64,000 nucleotides of DNA from Lantana camara (Eukaryota; Streptophyta; Magnoliopsida; Lamiales; Verbenaceae). The notes beneath the pieces were generated by a model. It saw nothing but the letters and a program-made list of their open reading frames with translations. It was not told the DNA's origin and searched no databases. The position numbers were made by a program, and so were the translations under genes. The stretch is taken from NCBI GenBank assembly GCA_037501455.1, contig CM074865.1:10205001-10269000 (forward strand). Direction: 5' to 3'. Of this stretch, positions 20,793-33,143 are shown piece by piece (the first letter of the stretch is position 1; each line of letters starts with the position of its first letter).

Positions 20793-21947
20793 AACCCTCT
20801 AGGCCCGATTAACTCGTTTAATCATTTTCAAGCCTCAGCTCATGTAACCAAGTTGTTGTGTGTGACCCTCTAGGTTCTCAATTCAATTAGCAGTGACCCC
20901 AATTAATTAATTCACTAATTAATTAATCAGTCCACAGATTAAACAACCATAGTCTAGCAACAGGTGTTTAACCCCCAGCTGAATTGGAATGTTCGGATTC
21001 GACAGAACCTTTAAGTCATTGATTCATGTGAGATACAATCCTCCTACTTACTATCTCTCAACCAAGATCTAGGGCAAGGGAATAATCAGAACCCTAATAA
21101 TCCGGTCTTAAAGCTAAGTGCATTTCATATACATTTGATCTCAATCCAAGAAACCCTTTTCTTGATGTCTTGATCTACTGCCTTGGCTAAGGACTCCATA
21201 TGGCATATGAATGACTTACACAATAAGAGATCACCTTGCAAATGCAAGTGTAGGTCCTTTCTTGATTCTCATTCACTTTCATGAATCACTTGTGCAGCCC
21301 CAGCATAAGCTTTGAATCAGTTGTCTAAGGCGACACCCTTTAAAGCTTATACCTAAGACTACAGAGTTAACTCATAGAGTGACAAGGAACCTCAAGTCTT
21401 AAGGATCAATTAATCACATCAATGACTCGTGAGATATTTCCTAATCTGGAAGTTTCCATTTCCTGAAATAGAAACTTCCTTTCCCATTTAGGAATGTTCT
21501 CACACGGGGCACCTCAGTGAACTTACTTATTAACGTAAGCACCCTCATGTATCACGCACGTATCAACTATACACTTTGCACCTCAATGAAACAAGGCGGT
21601 CCTTCTTAAGGGCGTGATCCCACAAGCAAGCCTTAGAGGAATCAGGTTGACACTCCCACTGTCGGTAGGACTCATCGGCTTGGAGCATTTTACTAATCAT
21701 GACTTATGTGATATAGGGCTCGTTTCATGAACCATTTCACCTAAATGGTAGAGTCCTAAAGTCATCAGGATTAGGGGAGTTCTCATACATGCACAGCTAA
21801 AGTAAACGCATACCAAACAAGAGCATATAAAGAAGTGTTTGCCTATGATATTAATCAATCGTATATTATTCAAAGATTGTCTGTGATACCAGGAAAGTCC
21901 CAAAACGGATTATGACTAATCGGCTTTCTAGGGAACTATTCCTAACA

Positions 21948-21960
21948 ATCTCCCACTTGC
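21948..21960 (-). other. Polypurine tract of C1
   Basis: On the minus strand CAAGTGGGAGAT abuts the LTR start TGTTAGG. This pairing is characteristic of Copia elements. Confidence 0.8.
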
Positions 21961-24900
21961 CCGTAAAAGCCATTTAGGTACTCTAAGTCCCATCTTCTCA
22001 AGATGCACTTTGAGAGCCTATTGACTTTGGGCGTTTCCAAAGTGGATCTGCTATATTCTCTGCTGATGTGACCCTCTTGTTTACACATCTCTTAGGAAAC
22101 ACCTTTTCCTTATAAAGTGATTCGTAATCACGTGTTCAGTCTCTTGGTGAGGTCTTGGTTCTCTTACTTGAGCAACCATCCTTTATTATCGTACAATATG
22201 ATAAAGGAGTTGTTTCATGCTAGGAACTTCATCTAACTAGTTAGATGGAGTTTCTTACCCAAACACTTAACTTAGCGTTATATAATACGACTAAGTTTTC
22301 AACTACGATAGTCGAGTTTTGCAATGTCCGTCCTTGGAACCCCTTTCCAACACATTGCATTACCATTCTGGTAGAAGTTGTATCCTTTCAATGATTTCAT
22401 AATCATCTATGTTTGATGAATGGTTACATCAATTATCCTTCTAACAACAAGATCTTTTGGGCTCTGTAAACTAATACATATCCTCATATCTTCTCAAGTA
22501 CTCTAAGGACACCCTTTACAGAAATCTAATGACCTTCTCTGAGGTCATATTAGATTCGGCCTACTACGCTTAGTGTTGCGCCATATCTAATTTAGTACAT
22601 AACTTTTCATACATTATGCACCCTTTCACTTAAAGGGATTTTGGACATTCTAACTTTCTTAAAGTTATCTTAGGACACATACTCTTCAAAAGAGATGTTC
22701 CATTGTCCATAGTAAACTCCTTTTAGTATTATGGTTATGTACTCGTTTTGTGATAATCCTTTTATTCTCTCAGATCTATCTTCTATAGATCTGAATGTCA
22801 AGAATATAGGATAATCACTAAGATCTTTCATGTCAAATTGTTTCTTAAACAAGAATTGGTAACTTTCACGTTATCCTTGACATTCCTAATGAGAAGGACA
22901 TCGTCTTCTAAAGAACCAAAATTGACTCTTACATCACTAACTTTCATATGTACACTTTAAGACTTATTCGACTTTCATCTGTGTCAAACGATTTGACTAT
23001 CCTATGGAATCGAATTGTCTAACTCCTAGAAGCCTTTATCAATCCACAGATTGACTTTAGGGATTTGCATACCTTATGCATACTCCCACTGAATATGAGA
23101 TTTATAGAAATACCTTATTTCAGTCTCTTTCAATCTCATATTGAACAAGATAGTTCTCATATTCATTTATCATATCTCATAGTCAGAATATGAGGATGTG
23201 GTAAACATAATCCAAATGGACTTTTGCATTTCAATCGTCAAGAAGGTTGTAATGCTTTCCATTTACTCGAAGCTCCACGAGCTTGATCCTATCAGGTGGA
23301 TCAACCAAGGTCAAAACTTGGTTTGAGTATATGGAATCCATATTGGATTTCAAGGCTTGCTTACACTACTCAGATTCCAAATCTGACAGTGTCTCCTCTT
23401 AGCTATCTAGGAATACGTTCTAAACACGTCTTAAGAGAAGGGTTTCATACGTGTACATACTATAAAATTTGGCTAAGTTTTATCAGATGGGCTCGTTTCT
23501 TCTATATGTAGCGTGGATATTTATCCTCAAATTTCTTTGAGGTCTGCTTGCTTGCCTTTCTTCTTCTATAGGAACAATTCCTTAAGAAAGATACATTCCT
23601 TGAGATAAACAACCTTTGTCTAAGGGAATCGCAGAAATGATATCCAATATTGTTTGTATAAACTTGAACTCGTTTCAAACTTATCTCCCACTATCCTCTT
23701 CACTTAAAGAGAATTCTACTAAATTCTTAGATAAGAATAATTAGGGAATTTAATATGCCACATTGCATAGTGCAACTAAAGGACTGATTTTGGAAGGCAC
23801 TAAATTCAAAATCTCGAACTGCATATTCTAGGTGTTTATTCCTAGAATGATTATAAGTCAGTAAAGCTCACTATGGAATGGACCATATCCTATTAGGTTT
23901 CATTCCCTCATTCGGAAACACTAAGGTGTTCTCGAATTAGTTTACTGAGAGATAATCCTTTTATCTCTAAGATGACTAAGGAATTAGTTGCTAAGATATT
24001 GGCTATCTCGATCATATCGATTTACCTATAACTTATGACTACTCCGGTTCCTAACCTCCTTTTGAAATTCTAAGAATTTCATATAAGTTTCGAATTTGTA
24101 CTTCAACAAGTGCATTCATTCATAATGATTAAACTGACGATTGTATCTAGTGCTTACATTAAGCATCTTACACTCATCAGCATGGATCGAAATCCACTAT
24201 AATTTTGGCACGTTCCACGTTTCACCTAAACCATGTTTCGGGAACGTTTCCCTTTAAGATAGGATTCATAGGAAGTTAACTCTCTAGGTTTATTTTCGTA
24301 AAATGATCCTAAGATGTCTAACTTGCTAATCCTTTTATGTCTGAACGTTCCAAAGTAATTCGAAGCTTTGTCATCTCACTTACTTTTGTTATCTCGTTGC
24401 ATGTTCAGAACATTAGTGCTTTGAGTCTTTGCACAACAGATTATGCAGAATCAACTCAAGACTTGTGAATTCTATTCCTAGTAGAATTACTAAACGAGGT
24501 AACATTTCAGAGTACTCATACTCTGTGCAGTTCCCTTTCAAAGTCCTTATTTGCTACCATAGAAGCAAACGTACAATTTGATCTCTAGTGTCTTTTGGGC
24601 GCACCCCTTACATGCCCCTCCATTGGGCTCTTAGGGGTTTCTTCTTCTTTAGGCGTTCAAGCCTTTAACTTAGGGAGTTTAGAAGAAGAATTAACCATCT
24701 CAACCTTTTATTCCTTCTTAAGGATGCTTTCAACCATTATCAACTAAATGATTAACTATGCTACATTAGCATCATTCTAGTTGAGCATAAAGGGTTTGAA
24801 TGATGGTGGAAGCAATATAAGCAATCAGTGCATTGAGAACTCTTTTCTCGGTTGATGATCGAGACCATAAGATCTTCAAATAAGATCTTTAGACCTTGTT

Positions 24901-25100
24901 CGTGTGCACTTGTTTCCTCATTTGGAATATTGAATAATTCCATAATGTTATACCTTGTAACATTTCTATGAGGTAGTTCAATTGCTCTTAAGTGGTTTGG
25001 AGAAATCCATTCACCTCAGATCGCTTCTCTTTTGGCTCGGGTCGAATTTTCACAATTGAAAAACTTTGCCCTTTAGAGAACGCCTTTCTCTATTCGGAAT
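21960..25100 (-). pseudogene. Degenerate gag-pol of C1
   Basis: No open frame survives, but conserved pieces are readable on the minus strand in the expected order. Near 24480-24600 a broken zinc knuckle (CFYG, then KGTA) marks the end of gag. Near 22670-23110 a reverse transcriptase relic reads KVCKSLKSICGLIKASRS and then DDVLLI and NNLTMKDLSDY, matching Copia RT around the YVDD site. Near 22000-22090 the end of RNase H reads AENIADPLWK and LRRWDLEYLNG. Many stops and frameshifts are present. The copy cannot make its own enzymes. Confidence 0.7.
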
Positions 25101-25395
25101 CTAAAACGAATTTTAGGGTCCGATGCCAATTAGAGTTAGTTAGGACTTAGTTAACTTGTTTGACTTAAGGATGGATACGAATGGGTTTGCATTTCATATT
25201 GTAGAGAATCACAGAACTACAACCTAAATGCTAAGCAGAGAACTAGGTGAGCATGCTGAATAATAACGATATACATAAGATAAGGTCTTTAATCTAATGT
25301 AGCTCCCACTGTTTTTCAAAGATCTATAATTCCCAAAGATCTAAGAGGAACACGTTTCCCAATGGGTACTAAGATCCTAAACATTTTACCTCGAA

Positions 25396-25720
25396 CCCAC
25401 GACTCGCGGACATTCTAAGTAAAATCCTAGGTAGGTACAACTTACCAATTCTAACACCTTTAGAACTCTTAGTAATTGTTTTTGCATCACCTATCTTTCA
25501 ATATGGACCCACGACTCGTGCGACATCCATATTTACTTAGGCGTTAAGCTAGACCCATCAATCATAAGATCATGATCAAAACTTAGTTCGAACGACCCAC
25601 GACTCGCGGACATCGCCCTTGCCAAAATTAACCACGAAATATTGATCATTTAAAATGATCAATCAGGTAACTAAGAACTAATAAGCTCCACTAGCTATCC
25701 TACGACTCGCGGACAATAAC
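25396..25720. repeat. Four copies of a CCACGACTCGCGGACAT motif in the C1 leader
   Basis: Copies start at about 25396, 25508, 25596 and 25700, spaced 88-112 bases apart. The core is well kept while the spacers differ. The position, between gag and the primer site of the element, makes an untranslated-leader repeat likely. Its function is unknown. Confidence 0.6.
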
Positions 25721-26879
25721 TAGCTTTACTTACTAAACTTAAAACCTATTGATGGAATGCTAGGAATTTAATTTAAAATTTGCATCTCGAATTAAATACC
25801 TATTATTCGAAATGAGCTTAATATTTAATGGGAATTTTCGAATCAACCGAAGAGTTTTTCGGTTCGACCTCACCAACATATATGTTATCCAATTTTATTA
25901 GTCTTGATTAATGCAAGTACAACTTAAATGCATTTCAAACAAGCACATAAACAGATAACATGTCCTAACATGATACTAACATGAGATGATCATAGGTTCT
26001 ACCTATCTTATGCGTGATATGTGGGAGCCACTCCACAATCACAAGTTCTAACATACATGCCACATAAACAGTTTAAATCACATAAGGGAAAGCGGTAACA
26101 AAATACGAGCCCTATCTCTATTACATTTTACAATTGAGATTCCCCTCCCTAACATTTTGAGGGGTCTTCACTTATGACCTCCTTGTTACTTGAATGTGGT
26201 CCATCTTACTCCATGGGTGCATTGTCTCCAAAATGAAAATAAAACCTCACAACCTATCTCTACTCTAAAATTACAATAAAAAGAAAAAGACATAAAGTAA
26301 TAAGGCTCAATCTTCATATTGGCCTTAGACAATTACACGGGGCATACCCCGGCCTCAAAAATAGTAATATGGAAAGCCACATAATAAATCACATAATAGT
26401 ACGCACATAAGTGAGGCTCCAACCTCAATTGAAAAACGCAACTATAGGGCTCCAACCCCAATTTAAACCATTCATGTGCATAAATTAAAACCATACATAA
26501 GTCTAAACCCATGATCACCTAACATGCTTAAATTGCAAGAATTTAAATTTAACCAATAAATTAAAATTCTCGCTTTAAGCTCTAATAGCCTAAAACACGA
26601 CTTAGATGCAATTCTTGTTCAAGAGCCTTTTCAATAAAACCCGAAAAATAATAAACTAATAAAATTCCAATTAATTTCTGAAAATTAATAATTTTATTCT
26701 TTCAATATTTTCATAAAATAAAGTTTGTAATTTTTCCAAAATTTAAATCGATTAAATTTTCAAAATCCCAATTTAAACAATTATTTCAAAAATAATTCAA
26801 ATTTAATAGAACAAAATTTTTTAGAAAACTTAAATCGGGATTTCAAGGGCCGAAAATACGAAGAACACGAAAACACAAA

Positions 26880-27115
26880 AATAGGCCAAAACGCCCCGGA
26901 GCACGCTGCGAAACCGCGTAGCAACGCACGCAAACGAGCGCGCCATAGCGTGCGCATGCCGTGCGCGCATCGCGCGCGGCCTCGCGCGGCGTGGCGGGTG
27001 GAGTGGCTGGGCGCTCCCGCGCGGTTGCGGGAGCGATGTGCGGGACGTCCCGCACGATTGCGGGAGGTGCTCGCGGGGTTCGGGCGTGCTACACATTGGC
27101 ACATCCCAATCCCGC
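26880..27115. other. GC-rich structured leader of C1
   Basis: This 0.2-kb island of GCGCG-rich DNA sits in AT-rich sequence near the primer-binding site. It contains a 9-bp stem with a 6-base loop (27012-27020 with 27027-27035) and an 18-base perfect palindrome at 27038-27055. Overlapping frames on both strands here are artefacts of composition. A role in RNA folding or packaging is only inferred. Confidence 0.5.
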
Positions 27116-27386
27116 GTGTTCGTTTCGCGTTTCATTTTTCGTATCACAGGTTTCTCCAAAACCCAATTCAATCCAAAATTAAAAATTACGATTTAAACGA
27201 ATTTCAACTAAAACAACTTTTCAAAAACAGATTTAAGAAAACAGTTTTTAGAAATTCAAGAAAAATTACAGTTTCGTAATTCAGGCTTTCTAAAAGAACT
27301 CATGAATACCTAATTCGCATCTAAGCCTAAGAATTTCTACCAAATTCAGTTTAATTGAGACGAATCAGAAATACGATTAACGAGGT

Positions 27387-27399
27387 GGCTCTGATACCA
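27387..27399 (-). other. Primer-binding site of C1
   Basis: TGGTATCAGAGCC on the minus strand matches the end of plant initiator tRNA-Met. Two bases separate it from the LTR. It fixes the orientation of the element as minus. Confidence 0.92.
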
Positions 27400-28118
27400 C
27401 TTGTTGGAAAACAGGAATCAGAAAGCAGTGGAAATTTAAAAAAATTTCCAACAAAAGGATCTTGGACTCGCAATCGTGTATCCAAATTCGTAGAGATCAA
27501 GAAACTCACTTGGGTAGTAGCTTTCTTGACACGTTTTGAACCGCCCTCAAACGCGCTTCATGTGGTAATGGCAACCCGTTCCTCGAAAGTCTCTTTCTAT
27601 TTCAGAATCCATTGTAGGGATAACAATCTACACCAACCTAGATTCAAATCATGTTAGGGAAGTTCTTAACAATATAACATAAAGAAAGAAACATGAAACG
27701 AGAAAAGCATGATTGAAACTCCCTTCGAAAACCAGTTTTGCGAAAGTAGAAAACTGTCAGTCACAAAACCCTCGTGAAAAAAATCATCCTTCAGGATATG
27801 GACGAACGGTTTTCGCCATCTTCTTTAGTTCGATTTTTTCACTAGTTTCATGTTGGGTTCAGAATTGTTTCATCACCCCTTCTGATCGTTTTGCTTGATC
27901 CCCACTTTTTGGTAAAGCTCGAATCTTCAAAACTTCTAACTTGAAGCTCTCTAGAGATAGTCCACCAACTTGATCACAATCTAACTAGTAAGGATGCTAG
28001 TTATCTAGTTAGTGTTTAGGCTTAACCAAGGGTTTATTTTATCTTGGAGAAAGGAAGGTGTTCAACACATGAACCAAAAGAATTGCCAAAATTAGCTCCA
28101 TCAGGAGCTCGAGCTCTC

Positions 28119-28127
28119 CTATTTATA
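28119..28127 (-). promoter_or_regulatory. TATA box of C1
   Basis: TATAAATAG on the minus strand, about 330 bases from the G-box cluster, is the best candidate core promoter of the element. Confidence 0.6.
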
Positions 28128-28451
28128 GAGAGGGGAGTGCCGAAATTCCTAGTCCTTTATGGGCTAGGATTTTGGTCTCTCTCTCTCTCTCCTATTACTT
28201 GATCATCAAGTAATTTGACTTTGACTTTGAATTCAAATTCAAATCAACTTTCAAGAGAGCTAAAAATATCCAAACTATTTTTGGATAATTTTATACTTTA
28301 TTTATTTTAAATAAATAACTTATTTTATCTAATTTTAATTAATTAACTAGATTATTTTTCTCCAAAATAAGACTTTCTTTTTAATTCAAAATTAAACCAA
28401 AGTCTATTAAATAATTAACAAATTAATTATTTAATCACCAAAATAATTATT

Positions 28452-28523
28452 CACGTGTGGCACACATGTCATAATGACACGTGTCCAGTCACGTGACCCA
28501 CACGTGTGATTTCACACGTGTGG
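28452..28523. promoter_or_regulatory. ACGTG (G-box) cluster in the C1 5' LTR
   Basis: Five ACGTG cores remain; one of the six in the other LTR reads CACATG here. The cluster lies upstream of the TATA box in element orientation, as expected for an enhancer. Confidence 0.65.
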
Positions 28524-29683
28524 AACCCTCTAGGCCCGATTAACTCGTTTAATCATTTTCAAGCCTCAACTCATGTAACCAAGTTGTTGTGTGTGACCCT
28601 CTAGGTTCTCAATTCAATTAGCAGTGACCCCAATTAATTAATTCACTAATTAATTAATCAGTCCACAGATTAAACAACCATAGTCTAGCAACAGGTGTTT
28701 AACCCCCAGCTGAATTGGAATGTTCGGATTCGACAGAACCTTTAAGTCATTGATTCATGTGAGATACAATCCTCCTACTTACTATCTCTCAACCAAGATC
28801 TAGGGCAAGGGAATAATCAGAACCCTAATAATCCGGCCTTAAAGTTATGTGCATTTCATATCCATTTGATCTCAATCCAAGAAACCCTTTTCTTGATGTC
28901 TTGATATACTGCCTTGGCCAAGGACTCCATATAGCATATGAATGACTTACACAATAAGAGATCACCTTGCAAATGCAAGTGTAGGTCCTTTCTTGATTCT
29001 CATTCACTTTCATGAATCACTTGTGCAGCCCCAGCATAAGCCTTGAATCAGTTGTCTAAGGCGACACCCTTTAAAGCTTATACCTAAGACTACAGAGTTA
29101 ACTCATAGAGTGACAAGGAACCTCAAGTCTTAAGGATCAATTAATCACATAAATGACTCGTGAGATATTTCCTAATTTGGAAGTTTCCATTTCCTGAAAT
29201 AGAAACTTCCTTTCCCATTTAGGAATGTTCTCACACGGGGCACCTCAGTGAACTTACTTATTAAAGTAAGCACCCTCATGTATCACGCACGTATCAACTA
29301 TACACTTTGCACCTCCATGAAACAAGGCGGTCCTTCTTAAGGGCGCGATCCCACAAGCAAGCCTTAGAGGAATCAGGTTGACACTCCCACTGTCGGTAGG
29401 ACTCATCGGCTTGGAGTATTTTACTAATCATGACTTATGTGATATAGGGCTCGTTTCATGAACCATTTCACCTAAATGGTAGAGTCCTAAAGTCATCAGG
29501 ATTAGGGGAGTTCTCATACATGCACAGCTAAAGTAAACGCATACCAAACAAGAGCATATAAAGAAGTGTTTGCCTATGATATTAATCAATCGTATATTAT
29601 TCAAAGATTGTCTGTGATACCAGGAAAGTCCCAAAACGGATTATGACTAATCGGCTTTCTAGGGCAGTATTCCTAACAACTAA

Positions 29684-30036
29684 ATACCCTCAATGCACCA
29701 CCACCGTAACCCTTCCCCCACGACAACCTATGACTAATGCAACATCGCCGTCGCTCGCCGATGCCGTCCTGACAAAGCACCACTACCACACTCCAACGTC
29801 AACTAATGCATCACCACCACTGCAGCACTCTGCTGCTGCTTGATGTAGTACCACCACCACACTCCGATGCTGACTGACGCAGCACCACCACCGCACAAAT
29901 CCAACACAGATCCACGCTCGGATCAACAACTTCAACTTGCCCTCAACTTCCTTATAGTTTTACAATTTAAAACCTATCTTGGATAATAGGAATACTTATA
30001 TATATATATAAGTTTTAATTAAGGTATTGAAGTATG
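29684..30036. other. Spacer between C1 and G2
   Basis: This 350-base spacer is rich in CCACCAC and CACCACCG words. It contains a short TA run at 29998-30010. I see no gene in it. Confidence 0.5.
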
Positions 30037-30861
30037 TGATGGGGATAAAATACGCTTGACCCACGTTTTGGCACGGTCAACGCATGACACGTGGATTCAC
30101 TGGTCCCCAAACGTCCCAGATCTTCATCAACACATGATCACCCCAGCGCTCATTAACGAGAGCCTGAAGGCCTTCTAACGAGCGCCAACTTCGCTTTACC
30201 ATGCATGCCTTCATGGTTTTAATGAAGTTATTAACGGGCGTCATGTCCCTTCAGACATGCCCTCGCATAACAACTGAATAAAGGGGTCCCTTATCCCCTC
30301 GTTGCACTGCTTGGACACTAATCCCCATGTGGATCACCCCGTCCATCAGTCCTGGTTGACACGAGCCTGCTTTCCGCCCTCTTTACCAACCACCAAAACG
30401 GCTCTCGGACACCCGTACAAGCCCGCGCACCTGACTCTGTTGCAAACACTAACTTTTACTAGCTTTTGCAAGAGATTCCTCCTAGGATTCTCCTCGTTGT
30501 GACACGTGTTAGGGCAACATTAGGGCAGGACCACACGAGGCAAATTACCAAAGGGTCCCTGACCCTCAACTATAAATAAGGGAGTTCATCTTCATCCCTG
30601 TAAGCATTCTTCCTCACTGTAACTTCATTACACAGCTTACATTTTCTCTTTCAGATCATTATCTGGCTTGAGCGTCGGAGAGCTAAACTGGGAATCACCT
30701 CTAATTTCCCCAGCTTGGCCTTCTGACTTTGTTGGTGTTTGTCCTAGCAGGTAGAGCCCATAACTTTTCCGGCGACCCTCTTTGAGCTTATCTACTGTTT
30801 CCCCTCCTCAACAAAATAGAAAGTGATCGTAGTTTGACCCTTACCTAATCGGACGCCATCA
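30037..30861 (+). repeat. 5' LTR of G2
   Basis: This 825-bp LTR contains TATAAATAAG at 30571-30580 as the likely TATA box. It also has the segment CTTGAGCGTCGGAG, a motif shared with the tandem array of region 1. Several CGCTCATTAACGAG-like words occur. Confidence 0.93.
30571..30580 (+). promoter_or_regulatory. TATA box of G2
   Basis: TATAAATAAG lies within the 5' LTR, and its counterpart TATAAATAG lies at 42880-42888 in the 3' LTR. Confidence 0.6.
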
Positions 30862-30863
30862 GT

Positions 30864-30886
30864 TTTGGTGTTGTCTGTGGGAAACC
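30864..30886 (+). other. Primer-binding site region of G2
   Basis: TTTGGTGTTGTCTGTGGGAA follows the LTR after a few bases. It resembles the G1 site (TTGGCGCCGTCTGTGGGAAC). The tRNA is not assigned. Confidence 0.55.
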
Positions 30887-30950
30887 ATTCTCAGCTCATC
30901 CTTTTCTTTTGCTAGTTGAAAAACAAACACCCATCACCTTTCAAACCATG

Positions 30951-32812
30951 GTAGCTACTAGGTCTAGAGCAGTGGGAGGAGGAGATGACCCTCCCCGTGA
31001 TGCTAATGTCACCACCATTCCATCGACGGCAACTGGCGGAGAGCCACCTACTGAAGGCACGCTTCCGCCCACGGAACCACTAGCACCACCGTCGTTGCTT
31101 CCTGAGCCACCCACTTCTGTCGTCGTTGGAGGCGCACAACTTCCAGCTTTTCCACATTCTCCTCCGAACTAATGGCTTAATGCCCACGCGAGTCTAGGAG
31201 GGCACCCCTTCATGATGCCGCCCCCTGGATACACGCTCACTCCTACCGTCGTGATGCCGGCGGTTCAACCGTACCACGCCGGGCAAATCCAACTTCCGGT
31301 GGTGGTTCCAAGGGAGATTGAAGGGGTGGAGTTACCCCCCTTGACTTCTCAACAGTTACGGGCTATTTATGCCCAATGTGAGATTCAAGCGGCACAGGGT
31401 GTGTGAAAATTTTCATTCCATATATTTTCCCTCTGGGCAGGCCACTCAGATTGCCCCTCCTTTGGGGGTGGGGGGGGGGGGGTTGCAGACATATCTGCTT
31501 AGGGAGGCTCAGGCCATCTTGAGGGCTCAACCGCCGCCTCCGCCTGCCAAAGAGGTTCCCAATCAAGGGGATAACGAGCGTCCTCACGCGGACAGGGGCA
31601 GAGAGCCCACGGAAAGAATCAACATCGATGAGGAGGCCCACTCTCGAGCATCAAAACGAGGCCACAAGCATCCCAACGAGGGAGCCAAGCAAGGAGAGAA
31701 GATCCCAACCTCTTCGCGGCTGTGCAAGACCAGTTGCAGGGGTTGTAAGATATGGTGGAACAGCTCTCTCGAGCGAGGTCTCAAGTCCCCCACGCCGGTG
31801 ACGAGCGAGATAATACCAGAGACGCTCGTCGCCATGTTTGCTAACAGCACGTTCCACGTCACTTGGAACAAGAAGAAAATTTTGGATGTTACAACCACCA
31901 TCCGCTCCCAAAAGAATCCCCCATCGTGGAGGAAGTCCTAGTGGCCCAAGCCGAAATGGGCAAGGTTCCAACATCTGTTAACCGCTACGATGGAACCACA
32001 GACCCCGCAGAACATCTAGACCATTTTCTGCACCTAATGCATTTGTACGAGCATTCTAGCCATTACTGGGCTAAGGTTTTTGTCACTTCCCTTGTGGGAA
32101 TGGCCCAGAAGTGGTACAAGCGTCTGTCTTCCGGCACGATCCACTCATACGGTGAACTCACTGACGCGTTTCTAAATAACTTCAATTCATTGAAGGCTCC
32201 TGTCACCGCAGCCACTGCCTTGTATAACTTGATTCAAGGCGAGCATGAGTCCCTTCGGTCACTTTTCGCTCATTTCAACAAGGAGGTGCTCTTAGTGGAG
32301 AGGCCATCCATGGATTTTCTGATCCATGTTCTTTCCAAAGCCTGCAACCACAAGCAGTATGTGAGCAAGAAATTTGCTGAGTCCATCGTGAAGAAATGCC
32401 CCGCATCCCTCATGGCGATGAGAGAATTAGCCGAGCCCTACTTCGCTCCCGAAGACATATACGGGTCTAATGCCCCCCAGATATTCTGGGCCCCCTAAAA
32501 GCGAGATGGGTTAGAAAGCCTTCCCATAGAGAACGCCGCAAGTCACCGCCTCCCCCACGGAGATTCGAGCGTGTCCCCCTTAATAAGCCTATTTCGGAGG
32601 TATATACCCTGTCTGACAAGAAGCTTTTCAAAAGGCCCACAAAGATGAAGGATACAGAGGCTTTAAGACGCTCGAAAAAATATTGTGCCTTCCACAAACA
32701 AAAGGGGCATGACACGGATAAATGCCATCAGTTGGAAGTTGAAATCCAGAGGCTCATCGCGGGAGGCCACTTGAAGAAATTTGTAAACATACTGGAGCGC
32801 TATGACCTATAA
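30951..32812 (+). pseudogene. gag: G2 gag, broken
   Basis: An N-terminal Pro/Thr-rich part begins at ATG 30951, where the frame reads MVATRSRAVGGG. It is interrupted by a stop near 31170 and by frameshifts, including a G run at 31468-31482. The capsid core is clear in frame 31863-32498: NRYDGTTDPAEHLDHF, then FVTSLVGMAQKWYKRL, FNSLKAPVTAA and HESLRSLFAHFNKE. This matches the retrotransposon Gag family. A stop at 32496-32498 cuts it, and the following zinc-knuckle part (KYCAFHKQKGHDTDKC) is in another frame before the MITE at 32807. Confidence 0.8.
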
Positions 32813-32991
32813 TGCACGGACACGGACACGGCGACACGGACACGACACGACACGGATACGACAACACGGATTTTATCTTGAATTTCCCAAGTAAGGAGTG
32901 TCGGACACGGTGTCCGACACGAGTGTCCGACACGACACGGCATGACACGACACGGCAAAATGATATTTTTAGAAGTGTCCGTGCATCATAG
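32807..32991. mobile_element. hAT-like MITE inserted in G2 gag
   Basis: The 185-bp insertion has inverted ends, CTATAATGCACGGACAC and its complement CTATGATGCACGGACAC. A perfect 8-bp target duplication GCTATGAC lies at 32799-32806 and 32992-32999. An 8-bp duplication fits the hAT superfamily. The interior is made of CACGGACACG and GTGTCCGACACG words that form nested palindromes. Confidence 0.88.
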
Positions 32992-33143
32992 GCTATGACG
33001 AGCAAAGTAACAAGTGTGCAAGCGATAGGAGGAAAAGCCCTTCACGATCGAGGAGCCCACGGAGGAGGGACCGCCCCTAGAACAGCGCTCGTGGCAAGCA
33101 AAAGGCCCCAGAACAAGAGAATACCCCTTTTGCAGTCATCAAC

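Larger units (their letters stand above)
18241..21947 (-). repeat. 3' LTR of C1, interrupted by a Harbinger-like element
   Basis: The LTR starts TGTTGGAAAACAGG and ends CCTAACA on the plus strand. Without the insertion at 18831-20246 it is about 2.29 kb and matches 27402-29678 closely, with scattered substitutions and a short indel near 20600. Confidence 0.92.
18241..29678 (-). mobile_element. Ty1/Copia LTR retrotransposon C1 with decayed coding region
   Basis: Two long LTRs (18241-21947, which holds an insertion, and 27402-29678) bound it. The 5-bp target duplication ACTAA lies at 18236-18240 and 29679-29683. On the minus strand TGGTATCAGAGCC (27387-27399) is the initiator-Met primer site typical of Copia, and CAAGTGGGAGAT beside 21947 is the polypurine tract. 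The internal 5.45 kb has no long frame. Degenerate zinc knuckle, reverse transcriptase and RNase H relics can be read in Copia order. The LTRs are very similar although coding is ruined, which suggests the copy was moved by enzymes supplied in trans. Confidence 0.93.
27402..29678 (-). repeat. 5' LTR of C1
   Basis: This 2277-bp LTR is the promoter copy. It holds the TATA box TATAAATAG (28119-28127) and the ACGTG cluster upstream of it in element orientation (28452-28523). It is uninterrupted, so it defines the Harbinger insertion in the sister LTR. Confidence 0.92.

Noticed and set aside
26781..27279. Overlapping frames on both strands in a GC-rich island
   Set aside because: All frames are open because of high GC; Arg/Ala-rich products have no family resemblance. 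It is the structured leader of C1.
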